A stretch of 64,000 nucleotides of DNA. Origin: an uncultured bacterium. Its GTDB lineage: Bacteria; Verrucomicrobiota; Kiritimatiellia; CAIKKV01; CAIJXV01. Position 1 is the stretch's first letter. Each line of letters opens with the position of its first letter. The notes beneath the pieces were generated by a model that was given only the letters and a program-made list of their open reading frames with translations, searched no databases and was not told the DNA's origin. Made by a program: the position numbers and the translations under genes. This document shows positions 34,856-43,874 of this stretch, in pieces. The stretch covers positions 54,482-118,481 of the forward strand of contig CAIJXV010000061.1 in assembly GCA_903824675.1 (NCBI GenBank). The letters run 5' to 3'.

Positions 34856-36106
34856 TCACGGGGCGGTCACGGGCGGTGGGTCGATCACTCGTCGTGGGGC
34901 CTGGCAGCGATTTTGAAACTCCTCGAATTGATAAAAATAGGGGAGGCGATGGCCCGGCTGGGTGCATTCCGGATCGGTCCCAAGACCCTGAATCCGATAT
35001 TGCCCGTGATCGGGACAAACCAGCGATGCCCGGCCGCCTTTGAGGACCGCCGCTAAATCCTCATCCGAAATGGGGGCTCCGTTCGGCAATTGTCGTTGCA
35101 TCCCAAAGGCTTCCTTGGCGGCATCGAGTTGCCGCAGATTTGCCCGACAGACCGCCACGGAACCGGCCTCTGCCGCCGGATCATACGCGGGTTTCGGTTT
35201 GATTTGTGTCCGCTTGTAAAGAGGAATGAAGGTGGATTGCCACGGGAGGTCGCCTTGGACCCGCCAAAGACGAAAACCGATGGCATGCCCGTCTGTATTC
35301 GTGCTGACGGCCTCTCCGCTGACGATATCCATTGTGCCATATCGATGCTCGACGAAATGATGCGTATGCCCTGACAGATAGGTGGGGACCCGGTATTGAT
35401 CACATAAGGCCAGTAATGTCCGCCGCGGCTCAACCGGCAACCCCTGCCAAACGTCCGATTCGCCGGGTTGACCGTAGAAAGGCGGGTGATGCCCCACCAG
35501 GATGGGGATCATGTCCGCCTTTCGCGTCGCTTGAAGTTCATCCTTCAACCAGGCCATCTCGGTTTCGGTTTCGCCCGGAACAGGGTTTTTCAGGAGTTGT
35601 GTGTTCAACACGACAAACCGGAATCGGTCGTGTGAAAACGAGTAATAGTCCCGGCCGAACAGTTCCCGATAGCGGGGCAAGGCGTCGCCGGGTTTGGCCA
35701 GGGTCAAATCGTGGTTCCCGGCAACCCAGTAGCAGGGAGCGGAAACGGTTCCCATGATCCTCCGAAAATCCGAGAAGGACGTCTCGGTGGGCTTGTGCAC
35801 AAAATCACCGCACATCAGGACAAAATCCGGGGCCAGGGAATTGATCTGTTTGACGGCTTGCTCCAACGAACCGATATCCTCCTTATAGTCGGTCATCCCC
35901 AGTTGGGGATCACAGAGTTGGATGAAACTGAAGCGCGTATCGGCAGCGGCCCTGGCCTCGGCGAAGAAGGATACCCACACGATACAAAGGAACATCCGCA
36001 GAGCGACGGCCAAACGCCGGATAATCGCCAAGCTCCCGTTTGTTTTCGTCCGGAGCGGGCGGAAAACTGGCGGACGGCATGGAAACGGGCTGGATTTGCA
36101 AGTCAT
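34856..36106 (-). CDS. Secreted calcineurin-like phosphoesterase fused to a pseudopilin-type C-terminal domain
   Basis: About 416 residues. A late signal sequence (MFLCIVWVSFFAEARA, about 38-53) precedes a complete metallophosphatase domain: FIQLCDPQLG, VLMCGDFVHKP, VAGNHDLTLAK, IPILVGHHPPF and YLSGHTHHFVEH, i.e. all five metal-ligand blocks. Residues from about 325 read CRANLRQLDAAKEAFGMQ, then LVCPDHGQYRIQGLGTDPEC and PGHRLPYFY. This is the soluble half of the pilin-like proteins of PVC bacteria, whose pattern is CxxNLxxIDxAKxxW...CPxGGxYxxGxxxxxPxCxxxGHxLP, but the prepilin helix is absent. The start at 36106 has GAGG upstream. An alternative ATG lies at the signal peptide itself. It probably cleaves phosphoesters in the periplasm while docking to a secretion or pilus-like assembly (inference). 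Confidence 0.8.
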   Translation of the reverse strand: MTCKSSPFPCRPPVFRPLRTKTNGSLAIIRRLAVALRMFLCIVWVSFFAEARAAADTRFSFIQLCDPQLGMTDYKEDIGSLEQAVKQINSLAPDFVLMCGDFVHKPTETSFSDFRRIMGTVSAPCYWVAGNHDLTLAKPGDALPRYRELFGRDYYSFSHDRFRFVVLNTQLLKNPVPGETETEMAWLKDELQATRKADMIPILVGHHPPFYGQPGESDVWQGLPVEPRRTLLALCDQYRVPTYLSGHTHHFVEHRYGTMDIVSGEAVSTNTDGHAIGFRLWRVQGDLPWQSTFIPLYKRTQIKPKPAYDPAAEAGSVAVCRANLRQLDAAKEAFGMQRQLPNGAPISDEDLAAVLKGGRASLVCPDHGQYRIQGLGTDPECTQPGHRLPYFYQFEEFQNRCQAPRRVIDPPPVTAP

Positions 36107-36392
36107 TTCACCTCGGCCTTCAGGTCGATCCCCTCTTGGCCCATTCGCCATCCGGAGGCCATCATCGACCGATCCATTGTTTCATCTAATCCTGAACCTT
36201 GATTTCTTCAGTTTAACCTTTTTCATGAAAACACAAAAGCCGGGGGTGTCAAGAATTTCTTTGGTAAATAATCCAGTTTTATATTGACTCTAACGCCTTG
36301 CTATAATAATTCGGATAACGGTTTTTTGTGCTGTCGGCTCAAACCTCACCGTACGTGACCCGGGCCGATCCATTCAACGAAAGGATTAGCCG

Positions 36393-38495
36393 ATGAGTCT
36401 GCAGCAATTTTTTTCCCCCCGTTCCGTTGCCATTGTCGGCGCTTCCCGAGAAAAAGGAAAGGTCGGCTACGAAATCCTGGTCAGCCTGCGGCGGGGCAAA
36501 TTCCCCGGCAAGATTTTCCCCATCAACTCCAAGGCCACCGAGGTTGAAGGCTTGAAGTGTTATCCTGACCTGAAATCCATCGGGGAGGTACCGGATCTGG
36601 CCGTGGTGGTGGTTCCCGCCAAGTTTGTAATCGAGATCATGGAACAATGCGCCCAACTAGGCATCAAGGCCGTCGTGATCATCACCGCCGGGTTCAAGGA
36701 AGTGGGCGAGGCGGGGAGACGTCTGGAGGAGCAGGTGGTGGCCATTGCCCGCCGCTCGGGCATCCGGGTCATCGGCCCCAATTGCCTTGGCGTGATGGTG
36801 CCCTCCAGCAAGCTCAATGCCAGTTTCGGCGGCGATCTTCCCGTGCCCGGCGCCATTTCGTTCATGTCCCAATCGGGCGCCCTGATGTCGGCCATCCTCG
36901 ACATGGCCAACGCCAATGGCATCGGCTTCAGCAAACTCGTCAGTTTCGGCAATAAATGCGATGTCAACGATCTCGATACCCTTCTGGCCTTCGGCGCGGA
37001 TCCCGAAACCCGCGTCATCACCGGTTACCTCGAAAGCATCAGCCAGGGGGAACAGTTTATTCAGGCGGCCGAAAAGATTTCCCGCGAAAAACCCATCCTC
37101 CTGATGAAGTCCGGTGGAACCTCGGCCGGCGCCAAGGCCGCTTCGTCCCACACCGGCAGTTTGGCCGGCGGCGAAGCCGCTTACGTCTGTGTCTTCGAAC
37201 GGACCGGGATGATCCGCTGCCCCTCGATCAAATGCCAGTTCGATTACGCCCAGGCCTTCGCGTATCAACCCCTGCCCGCCGGAAAACGGGTGGCGGTCGT
37301 CACCAATGCCGGCGGACCCGGCATCATGGCCGCCGACGCCATCGAACGCGAAGGGCTCTCCTTCGCCAAGTTGACGTCGGCCACCGAAAGCGCACTCGCC
37401 GCCCAATTACCGGCCGCCGCCAACATTCACAACCCCATCGATGTGCTCGGCGACGCTCTGGCCAATCGCTATGAATTTGCCATCGCAACCGCTTTGGCCG
37501 ATCCGGGGGTCGATGTTGTCCTGGTTTTGCTGACCCCCCAGGCCATGACCGAATGCACCGCCACGGCTGAAGCGCTCGCCCGGGTATCCAAAAAGAATCC
37601 CAGTAAACCGATCCTGGCCTGTTTCATGGGCGCGCTCAAGATCCACGACGCCCTCCAGGTTCTCCGCGTTAACCGCATTCCCCAGTACGATTCGCCCGAA
37701 AGCGCCGCCCGCACCATCCGGGTGATGTGTGATTACGCCGCCTGGAAAGTCCGGCCGGCCCGGACCTTCAAGCAATTCCCTGTCGACAAGGCCACGGTTC
37801 AACGCATCATTGATCACGCACTCCAGGCCGGCGAGCGTGAAATCGGCGAAGCCGAGGCCAAGGAAGTCCTGCAAGCCTATGGGCTTCAGGTTCCCCGGGG
37901 CGTCCTCGCCAAAACCGCAGCGGAAGCCGTGAAGGCCGCCAGCGACATCGGGTTCCCCGTCGTCATGAAGATTGTCTCCCCCGAAATTATCCATAAATCG
38001 GACGTCGGCGGGGTCAAGGTTGGCCTGGCCGATGCCGGTCAGGTCCAGGAAGCTTACGAGGGGATGATGCGCCGGGTCGCCCAAAACAAACCGGATGCCC
38101 ATATCCTCGGCGTCTCGATCCAGCAGATGTGCATGTCCGGTCAGGAATTGATTCTGGGGATGAATCGTGACCCGCAGTTCGGGCCGATGATCATGTTCGG
38201 GTTGGGCGGCATCATGGTTGAAGTTCTCAAGGATGTCACCTTCGCCCTCGCGCCCATCACCGCCGATGACGCCAAGACCATGATTGAAAAAACCCGCGCC
38301 TATAAACTACTCCAAGGCGTCCGGGGTCAACCGGGCGTCGATCTGCCCGTCCTGATCGACACCCTCCTGCGCATCTCCCAATTGGTCACCGATTTCCCTC
38401 AAATCAAGGAAATGGATATCAATCCTTTCAAAATCGGACCCGCCGGAACCCCGGCCATGGCCGTCGATGGACGGATGAGCGTAGAGAAGATTTAA
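36393..38495 (+). CDS. ADP-forming acetate/acyl-CoA synthetase, fused alpha-beta
   Basis: 700 residues in the fused order: CoA-binding domain 1-130 (SVAIVGASREKGKVGYEIL), two flavodoxin-like ligase domains 150-455, and an ATP-grasp domain 480-700 (VVMKIVSPEIIHKSDVGGVK, GLGGIMVEVLKDVTF, MDINPF). The phosphorylated histidine is in ASSHTGSLAGGEAAY near residue 252. It converts acetyl-CoA (or other acyl-CoA), ADP and phosphate to the acid, CoA and ATP, the energy-conserving step of many fermenters; a protein-acetyltransferase (Pat) variant would need an added GNAT domain, which is absent. AAAGGA precedes the ATG. TATAAT at 36302-36307 is a good -10, though its -35 is poor. Confidence 0.92.
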   Translation: MSLQQFFSPRSVAIVGASREKGKVGYEILVSLRRGKFPGKIFPINSKATEVEGLKCYPDLKSIGEVPDLAVVVVPAKFVIEIMEQCAQLGIKAVVIITAGFKEVGEAGRRLEEQVVAIARRSGIRVIGPNCLGVMVPSSKLNASFGGDLPVPGAISFMSQSGALMSAILDMANANGIGFSKLVSFGNKCDVNDLDTLLAFGADPETRVITGYLESISQGEQFIQAAEKISREKPILLMKSGGTSAGAKAASSHTGSLAGGEAAYVCVFERTGMIRCPSIKCQFDYAQAFAYQPLPAGKRVAVVTNAGGPGIMAADAIEREGLSFAKLTSATESALAAQLPAAANIHNPIDVLGDALANRYEFAIATALADPGVDVVLVLLTPQAMTECTATAEALARVSKKNPSKPILACFMGALKIHDALQVLRVNRIPQYDSPESAARTIRVMCDYAAWKVRPARTFKQFPVDKATVQRIIDHALQAGEREIGEAEAKEVLQAYGLQVPRGVLAKTAAEAVKAASDIGFPVVMKIVSPEIIHKSDVGGVKVGLADAGQVQEAYEGMMRRVAQNKPDAHILGVSIQQMCMSGQELILGMNRDPQFGPMIMFGLGGIMVEVLKDVTFALAPITADDAKTMIEKTRAYKLLQGVRGQPGVDLPVLIDTLLRISQLVTDFPQIKEMDINPFKIGPAGTPAMAVDGRMSVEKI

Positions 38496-38499
38496 AGGA

Positions 38500-38927
38500 G
38501 CCCCCTCACCCCACCCTCCCCCGCGCCGGGGGGAGGGAGAAATCGCCGACCATTCGATTTCAGGATTTGCCTCGTTATTCCGCACTTCAGCATTCGGCTA
38601 TTTGCGGTTCCATTCCCTGACGTTGTCTTATTTCTCCTCCCTCCCACGTGCCGGGGGGAGGGAGAAATCGCCGACCATTCGATTTCAGGATTTGCCTCGT
38701 TATTCCGCACTTCAGCATTCGGCTATTTGCGGTTCCATTCCCTGATGTTGTCTTATTGCTCCCCCTCCCACGTGCCGGAGGGAGTGAGAAATCATCGACC
38801 ATTCGATTTCAGGATTTGCCTCGTTATTCCGCACTTCAGCATTCGGCTATTTGCGGTTCCATTCCCTGACGTTGTCTTATTTCTCCTCCCTCTCCCCGGC
38901 GCGGGAGAGGGTGGGGTGAGGGGGCTC
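38500..38927. repeat. Triple tandem repeat bracketed by inverted CCCTCACCCC arms
   Basis: Three near-identical units begin at 38539, 38664 and 38788 (period 124-125). Each starts GAAATCGCCGACCATTCG or close to it and includes GTTATTCCGCACTTCAGC. The block is framed by AGCCCCCTCACCCCACCCTC on the left and its mirror GAGGGTGGGGTGAGGGGGCT on the right (to 38927). GGGGGGAGGGAG/CTCCCTCCC pairs also occur between units. No coding potential I can support. A further ATCCC...GGGAT hairpin lies at about 38968-38990 before the transporter gene. Confidence 0.75.
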
Positions 38928-39024
38928 AGTAGAACCATATAGGACCAGAAATTTTGCGACCCCATGAGATCCCTCGACTTCGCTCGGGATGACAGCTGGG
39001 GGAAGTTAGGGTGACCTCGCGCTA

Positions 39025-40299
39025 TCAGGAATGACATCGAGAAGCGTGTCGCTCGTCGGGCATCAGCAGGCTGATGATCAGCCCGATCCCCAGGCATCCG
39101 GCGGCGAGACCAAAGGCCCAAATCGAGGCCCGCTTCCCCAAATGATCTTTTAAGGCCGCCACCGCCAGCGGCGCCACGATTCCCCCGGCCGACCAGGCCG
39201 TCAATATCGCCCCATAGACCCGCGCCATCCGGGCTGGACCGAATACATCCGACACAAAGGCCGGCATTGTGCCAAAGCCGCCTCCGTAACACAGCAGAAT
39301 ATAACAGACCATCCCGCCGAACACCCAAGGATGCGAGACCTGCGTCATTAATAAAAAGACCCCCACCTGGCTTCCCAACATCCAGCGAAAAGTGCGCACC
39401 CGTCCAATCCGATCCGATAATCCCGCCCAGATAAAACGCCCGGCCCCATTAAAAATAGAACTGATGGCGATCAAGGTCGCGCCCAACGCCGCCAAAGCCG
39501 GTCCCTCCTGATAATTCCCATCGTGCGCCAAATACAAATCCTGAATCATCGGCGACTGGAATCCAACCAGGGCAATCCCGGCACAAATATTACAGAAAAA
39601 AAGAATCCACATCGCCACGAACAGACCGCGCCCGCCATCGGTCTCGGAGGTGCGGGTATCCGTCCGGGATTCCGGTGGAGTCCATCCCGCCGGCACATAG
39701 CCCGCCGGAGGCGGGACCAAAAAATAACCGGCCCCCAGGGTCAAAGGAAGGAACACAACCCCCAATAGTCCAAAAATCAACGGCAGGTTTCCCTGGGGGG
39801 AAATTTCGGTTCGCGTCCAGGCGATCAATAAAGGCGCAATGAGTTTGCTCATCAACAAGGCGCCAAAGCCGAAGCCCATCACCACCATTCCGGTCACCAG
39901 GCCCTTGCGATCCGGAAACCACCGGGCCACCGTGGCCACAGGAGTGACATAACACAACCCCAAGCCCACCCCCCCCACCACGCCATAGCCCACATATAAC
40001 AGGGGCAGTAGTTTAAAATGCAGGGCAACCGCCGCCACCAGATAGCCCAACCCAAATAACACCCCGCCCGTCAGGGCTAGTTTCCGCGGCCCCACTTTGG
40101 GCAGTAACACTCCGCCCACCGCCGCCGACAAACCCAAAAAAGCAATCGCCAGGCTGAAGGTCCAGGTGGTTTGGGCGTTGCTCCAACCGAAGGTTGCCAT
40201 CAGGGGTTTCTGGAAAAAACTCCAGGCATAAACCGTCCCGAGACAAAGTTGCAGAAACGTCCCCATCCCCGCAATCCACCACCGATTGGTTGTTTTCAT
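39025..40299 (-). CDS. OFA-type (oxalate/formate antiporter-like) MFS transporter
   Basis: About 424 residues with twelve helices. MGTFLQLCLGTVYAWSFFQKPL at the start and the following FGWSNAQTTWTFSLAIAFLGLSA are typical of the oxalate/formate antiporter family. Further signs are ARWFPDRKGLVTGMVVMGFGFG, with the family's ARWFPDxRGxxxG block, and GRFIWAGLSDRIGRVRTF. It would exchange small monocarboxylates or related anions in the inner membrane; the substrate is not certain. I start at 40299 since upstream codons have no membrane character. It diverges from the lipoprotein gene at 40389 with an 89-bp shared promoter region. Confidence 0.87.
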   Translation of the reverse strand: MKTTNRWWIAGMGTFLQLCLGTVYAWSFFQKPLMATFGWSNAQTTWTFSLAIAFLGLSAAVGGVLLPKVGPRKLALTGGVLFGLGYLVAAVALHFKLLPLLYVGYGVVGGVGLGLCYVTPVATVARWFPDRKGLVTGMVVMGFGFGALLMSKLIAPLLIAWTRTEISPQGNLPLIFGLLGVVFLPLTLGAGYFLVPPPAGYVPAGWTPPESRTDTRTSETDGGRGLFVAMWILFFCNICAGIALVGFQSPMIQDLYLAHDGNYQEGPALAALGATLIAISSIFNGAGRFIWAGLSDRIGRVRTFRWMLGSQVGVFLLMTQVSHPWVFGGMVCYILLCYGGGFGTMPAFVSDVFGPARMARVYGAILTAWSAGGIVAPLAVAALKDHLGKRASIWAFGLAAGCLGIGLIISLLMPDERHASRCHS

Positions 40300-40352
40300 C
40301 ATTCTTTGCTTTCCATAAAGGATTCCGGCGAAGACCTCTTCAAATTCATCCC

Positions 40353-40380
40353 TTGCCAAGTAAAGCCCCGCATCTATACA
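40353..40380 (+). promoter_or_regulatory. Promoter of lipoprotein gene, predicted leaderless
   Basis: TTGCCA (40353-40358) and TATACA (40375-40380) are 16 bp apart, and the ATG is at 40389, only eight bases past the -10 box. No Shine-Dalgarno sequence precedes the start. Confidence 0.6.
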
Positions 40381-40388
40381 CTGCCCCC

Positions 40389-41090
40389 ATGAAACAAGCA
40401 ATCCTTCTGTGGCTTGTGGCGATCGTGATCGCGCTGGGAATGCCAGGATGTAACGACCGGCGGGCTCCATCGGCGTCAGCCCCCACCCCAGACGGAACCG
40501 TCATCGCCGACACTCCGCCCGGCGGGCTCACCACCACCGGCGTGCTGGCCGCCATCCAGATCCGGACAGCCCCCCTACCCCTTGACGGTCCGGTCGCGGT
40601 TGACAGCCGATCGATGAAATCCATTTTCCCCCGGCGCATCGGATTATTGAAGCAGAAGTCCGTCGTCCAGGAGACTTTTTCCCGGGATCTCCAACCCGAA
40701 GCCATGGTCAAAGCCCAATATGAAAGCCCGCTGGACGGACGTATGCAAATCACGGTCACCGATTTCGGCCGCCCCCCCGCCCGGATTGAAACCCGTTTCG
40801 GGCTGACTTGGCTGGGCGTTCATATCGATCGGGAAACGGATCGCGGGTATGAACGGGACGGACGGCAGGGCCCTTTCCGGTATTATGAAACCTTCAATCG
40901 GAGCGGAGGATTCGGCCAAATCAGCGTTCTCTGGAACAATCGATTGCTTATTGAAATCGAGAGTTACCGCCTTCCCGAATGGCACCTCTTACAGGCCCTG
41001 CGGGCGATCAACTGGGGTCAAGTGTTTGCTCCGGCGGGGGCAACGGCACTTCGCCTTCCGGCAACGGATTCCTCATCTGGGTCACCCTGA
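40389..41090 (+). CDS. Uncharacterised lipoprotein
   Basis: 233 residues. The N-terminus MKQAILLWLVAIVIALGMPGC is a lipoprotein-type signal with Cys at 21, though MPG before the Cys is an atypical lipobox. A Pro/Ala/Thr-rich linker (23-55) leads into a small domain of about 150 residues with FPRRIGLLKQKSV, MVKAQYESPLDGRMQITVTD, GRQGPFRYYETFNRSGGFGQ and ISVLWNNRLLIEIES. The pattern suggests an all-beta domain like those that describe mass- or charge-balanced envelope factors, but I recognise no family. The last 83 bp overlap the end of the convergent transglycosylase gene. Its own promoter is 9 bp upstream. Confidence 0.65.
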   Translation: MKQAILLWLVAIVIALGMPGCNDRRAPSASAPTPDGTVIADTPPGGLTTTGVLAAIQIRTAPLPLDGPVAVDSRSMKSIFPRRIGLLKQKSVVQETFSRDLQPEAMVKAQYESPLDGRMQITVTDFGRPPARIETRFGLTWLGVHIDRETDRGYERDGRQGPFRYYETFNRSGGFGQISVLWNNRLLIEIESYRLPEWHLLQALRAINWGQVFAPAGATALRLPATDSSSGSP

Positions 41091-42171
41091 CCTTGGGCGG
41101 CGGCAGGGTCGTCGGATCGATTTTTTCCCGAACCGCGACGGTCGCCATCACCCGGGGGACATACATCTGGGTTTGCGGTGGAAGGTGAGGCGCGATTTGA
41201 TCGAAGGTTCGGGCCGAATGCTGTTTCAGCAACCGTAGAATCCGCCCTTCTCCCCCGTTATAGGCCGCCAGGGCCAGTGGCCAGTTCCCGCATTCGGCAT
41301 GAAGAAACCGGAGATATTGCGCCGCCGCCCGGGCGCTTTTTACCGGCTCCATCCGTTCATCCGGAATTTCCGTTCGGAGACCAAAGCGGAGCGCGGTCGC
41401 CGGCATGAATTGAAATAACCCTACAGCCCCCATGGGACTGAGCGCATGGGGATCCAGAGACGACTCCACTTCGGCGATCCAAACCCACTCCGGGGGAACC
41501 CCTTCGGCGGCAAAAACAACCTTTAACTGGGGAATCAGTTTTTTTGCCTGGGGCAAATCCGGACGCAAGGCGATTTTCTTTTTCCAATAGGTCATATTCC
41601 GCAGGATGCCGGATCGTTTCTCCGCAATGTCCGGCGGAACTTTCAATGAAGGGGGCAACGCGGGGGGACGAATTGAAACCCGCACCACGATCCCGGTGCT
41701 TGAACTCGGCCGGCTCCGCAGGGCGGACGGCGGAACCGTGGGAATCCGTCGCACCACCTCATCCGCGCTGGACAGGTAATCGATGCGTGATCTCAACCAA
41801 TTCGCGTAGGGCATTCCGCCCGGCAAATGGCTCAGGTAATCCAAGGCCACTTCCGCTTCCGGCAAATTCCAGGCCAGATCATCCAACGATTCCGACTGCA
41901 GAACCTCCTGGATCCTCCGCCAAAACTCAAGCCAGTCGCTTTCCGTGATCGCGCAGACCCACTCCACCCGGTCTTCCGGCAAATAGTCCGCCAGCCAAGC
42001 ATCTTCCCATAAAACCCCTTCGTCCGGATCAACCGTTATGGCCGTGCCTTCCTGCGCGGCCCAACACCCCATCCCTCCCAGGAGTCCCAAAAACGCAGCC
42101 ACAAACCAAACGCGCCATCCGCGACCGCTCGACCGGTCCGCGGAATACCCGTTGGAGACATCTTCGCTCAT
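41008..42171 (-). CDS. Lytic murein transglycosylase (MltD/Slt-like)
   Basis: About 387 residues. A hydrophobic segment (WFVAAFLGLLGGMGCWAA, about 20-37) is a signal peptide with a Cys that could be lipidated. The C-terminal SLT domain is complete: WVWIAEVESSLDPHALSP holds the catalytic Glu near residue 235, and MGAVGLFQFMPATALRFGL, AARAAAQYLRFLHAEC-type helix, and LALAAYNGGEGRILRLLK follow. It cleaves peptidoglycan glycan strands without water addition. LysM domains, usual in MltD, are absent. A 150-residue N-terminal region of unknown role precedes the SLT domain. The gene starts two bases after the MscS-CNB gene, so they are translationally linked. Confidence 0.85.
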   Translation of the reverse strand: MSEDVSNGYSADRSSGRGWRVWFVAAFLGLLGGMGCWAAQEGTAITVDPDEGVLWEDAWLADYLPEDRVEWVCAITESDWLEFWRRIQEVLQSESLDDLAWNLPEAEVALDYLSHLPGGMPYANWLRSRIDYLSSADEVVRRIPTVPPSALRSRPSSSTGIVVRVSIRPPALPPSLKVPPDIAEKRSGILRNMTYWKKKIALRPDLPQAKKLIPQLKVVFAAEGVPPEWVWIAEVESSLDPHALSPMGAVGLFQFMPATALRFGLRTEIPDERMEPVKSARAAAQYLRFLHAECGNWPLALAAYNGGEGRILRLLKQHSARTFDQIAPHLPPQTQMYVPRVMATVAVREKIDPTTLPPPKVRVTQMRNPLPEGEVPLPPPEQTLDPS

Positions 42172-42173
42172 CT

Positions 42174-43694
42174 TCAAGTAGTCCCTCTCAACTTGAAAAA
42201 AGACCGGATTTTTTCCAGCAAAGCCCCGGCAGACCGGCCGGAATCCGCCCCCGTTTCCACCCCCTTGCGCGCCGCCCGGTGCTCGTTTAACCCCTGGTTC
42301 CGTTGTTCCAAAATCGTCGCCATGATTTCCGCCAGGCGGGGATTCCGCCGCAGGGCATCAGCCATCTCGGTGTGCGCCAGGATCAAGACCGCCGTGTCGG
42401 TTTCCGCCCGTACCGTCGCCGTCCGGGGCGCCCCGGTCAACAAGGACATCTCGCCGAAATATCCACTGGGTTCCAGGCGCGCCACCACGCTCTCCCGGCC
42501 GGATTCGTCCCGTACCACAACAGACACCCGGCCGGATCGAATCAAGAAAAAGCTGTTGCCCGCCTCACCCTGTGTAACCAGACACTCTCCCCGCGCGTAG
42601 AGTGCCTCCTGGAACTGACTCGCCAAATAATCGATTTCCTCCCCAGGCACGGGCGCAAACAAGTCCGTCCCTCGCAAAATTTGCCCGATCTCTTCCCGGC
42701 GCACACGTTCTGTCCGCGCCTCATCGTCCGCTGAAATCGTGCGCAGGCGGACATCGCGAATCGGGAACGGAATTCCGATCCCCTCCCGACGAAAGGCGTA
42801 CCAGACAAGGTCCATGGCATCACTCTCGATCTGATCGATCGTCTCGTAATCGGTCACGAAATATTTGACCCGGTACTGAATTGCGAAATCGCCATACCCG
42901 GTCAGATACACTCGCGGATGAGGGTCGGCCTGGATCCCGGGCACGGTCTTGAAGGTTTCCAGCAAAACATCCCGCACTTTTTTGGGCGGCGCATCATAGG
43001 ACGCCCCGATCATGAACGATTGGGCGTGGACCGGTGTGGGGCGCGAATAATTGGATATCGGTTCCCGCGAAATACAACTGTTGGGGATGATGATATGGTC
43101 CGCATTTTTGGTGCAGAGCCGCGTGGCCCGCCAGGTCATGTCCACCACCTGCCCCGTGTGCCCTCCCACATTGACCCAGTCTCCGATTTGGAACGGGGTT
43201 TCCGTATTCAACGCCAGACCGGCGACCAGATTCCCCAGGGTGTCCTGCGTGGCGTTGGCCACAATATAGCCCACGACCAGGGAGGAAAAGGCCAGCACAT
43301 TCAGATTCACCGCGGGAAAGATCGTCCGGATGATCAGGAACAACAAACCGGCCAGCACCAGCCAGCACCCGATATCGCGCAACACTACCGGAACCGGTCG
43401 CGCCTTCCGTCGTCCGCTGAACGCCTCAAAAAACAACCAATCCGTCATCCGCACGGTAACCAGGGCGGCAAAAAAGAGGAAGGCCGCCTTGAAGACCAGC
43501 GCAAGGTAAATATGGATCCCGGCCAGTAATTCACCCAGGAAATAATAAATCGCGCCGGATAACACCGCCAGATTCAGGCCCCAGGCCACACGCCGCAGCA
43601 AACCCCGACGTCCCCAGGCCCATTGTAAAAGGGCAAACAGGAAATAGCTTCCCGCCACTTCCAGGACGGCAATCAACCATTCTTTCACATGCAT
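42174..43694 (-). CDS. MscS-family channel with C-terminal cyclic-nucleotide-binding domain
   Basis: About 506 residues. Four N-terminal helices (1-150) are followed by the MscS pore and beta domain: FSSLVVGYIVANATQDTLGNLVAGLALNTETP, then FQIGDWVNVGGHTGQVVDMTWRATRL. From about 355 a CNB domain follows: GECLVTQGEAGNSFFLIRSG and GYFGEMSLLTGAPRTATVRA. The phosphate-binding cassette keeps its Glu and Arg, so cAMP or cGMP binding is plausible. This is the layout of the bacterial cyclic-nucleotide-gated (bCNG) branch of MscS, which generally responds to ligand rather than tension. It sits in the inner membrane. The start is chosen at 43694 over 43742 because GGGAGA lies just before it. Confidence 0.88.
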   Translation of the reverse strand: MHVKEWLIAVLEVAGSYFLFALLQWAWGRRGLLRRVAWGLNLAVLSGAIYYFLGELLAGIHIYLALVFKAAFLFFAALVTVRMTDWLFFEAFSGRRKARPVPVVLRDIGCWLVLAGLLFLIIRTIFPAVNLNVLAFSSLVVGYIVANATQDTLGNLVAGLALNTETPFQIGDWVNVGGHTGQVVDMTWRATRLCTKNADHIIIPNSCISREPISNYSRPTPVHAQSFMIGASYDAPPKKVRDVLLETFKTVPGIQADPHPRVYLTGYGDFAIQYRVKYFVTDYETIDQIESDAMDLVWYAFRREGIGIPFPIRDVRLRTISADDEARTERVRREEIGQILRGTDLFAPVPGEEIDYLASQFQEALYARGECLVTQGEAGNSFFLIRSGRVSVVVRDESGRESVVARLEPSGYFGEMSLLTGAPRTATVRAETDTAVLILAHTEMADALRRNPRLAEIMATILEQRNQGLNEHRAARKGVETGADSGRSAGALLEKIRSFFKLRGTT

Positions 43695-43809
43695 TCTCCC
43701 ATTTCGAAGCCGCAGATCAGAATGAGGGCCGACCAACTCCAACAGGCGACCAACTTTTGAAAAAATATCACAAGTTACGGCCCCTCGCCATATTTTTTCA
43801 ATTGGCGGC

Positions 43810-43837
43810 TTGTTTTTCCGATCAAGCCGCCTATACT
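43810..43837 (+). promoter_or_regulatory. Promoter of the leucine-rich-repeat lipoprotein gene
   Basis: TTGTTT (43810-43815) and TATACT (43832-43837) are 16 bp apart. The ATG is at 43875 with GGAG at about 43863, so this message has an ordinary leader. Confidence 0.6.
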
Positions 43838-43874
43838 AGACCCCATCTGATTCAATGAATTCGGAGATCCGTCC

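Noticed and set aside
38587..38802. Small minus-strand frames through the triple repeat
   Set aside because: The same peptide recurs only because the DNA repeats. There are no ribosome sites and the frames shift between copies.
38539..38910. CRISPR-like array
   Set aside because: The repeats are 124-125 bp with no short repeat/spacer alternation and no cas genes. It is a tandem duplication.
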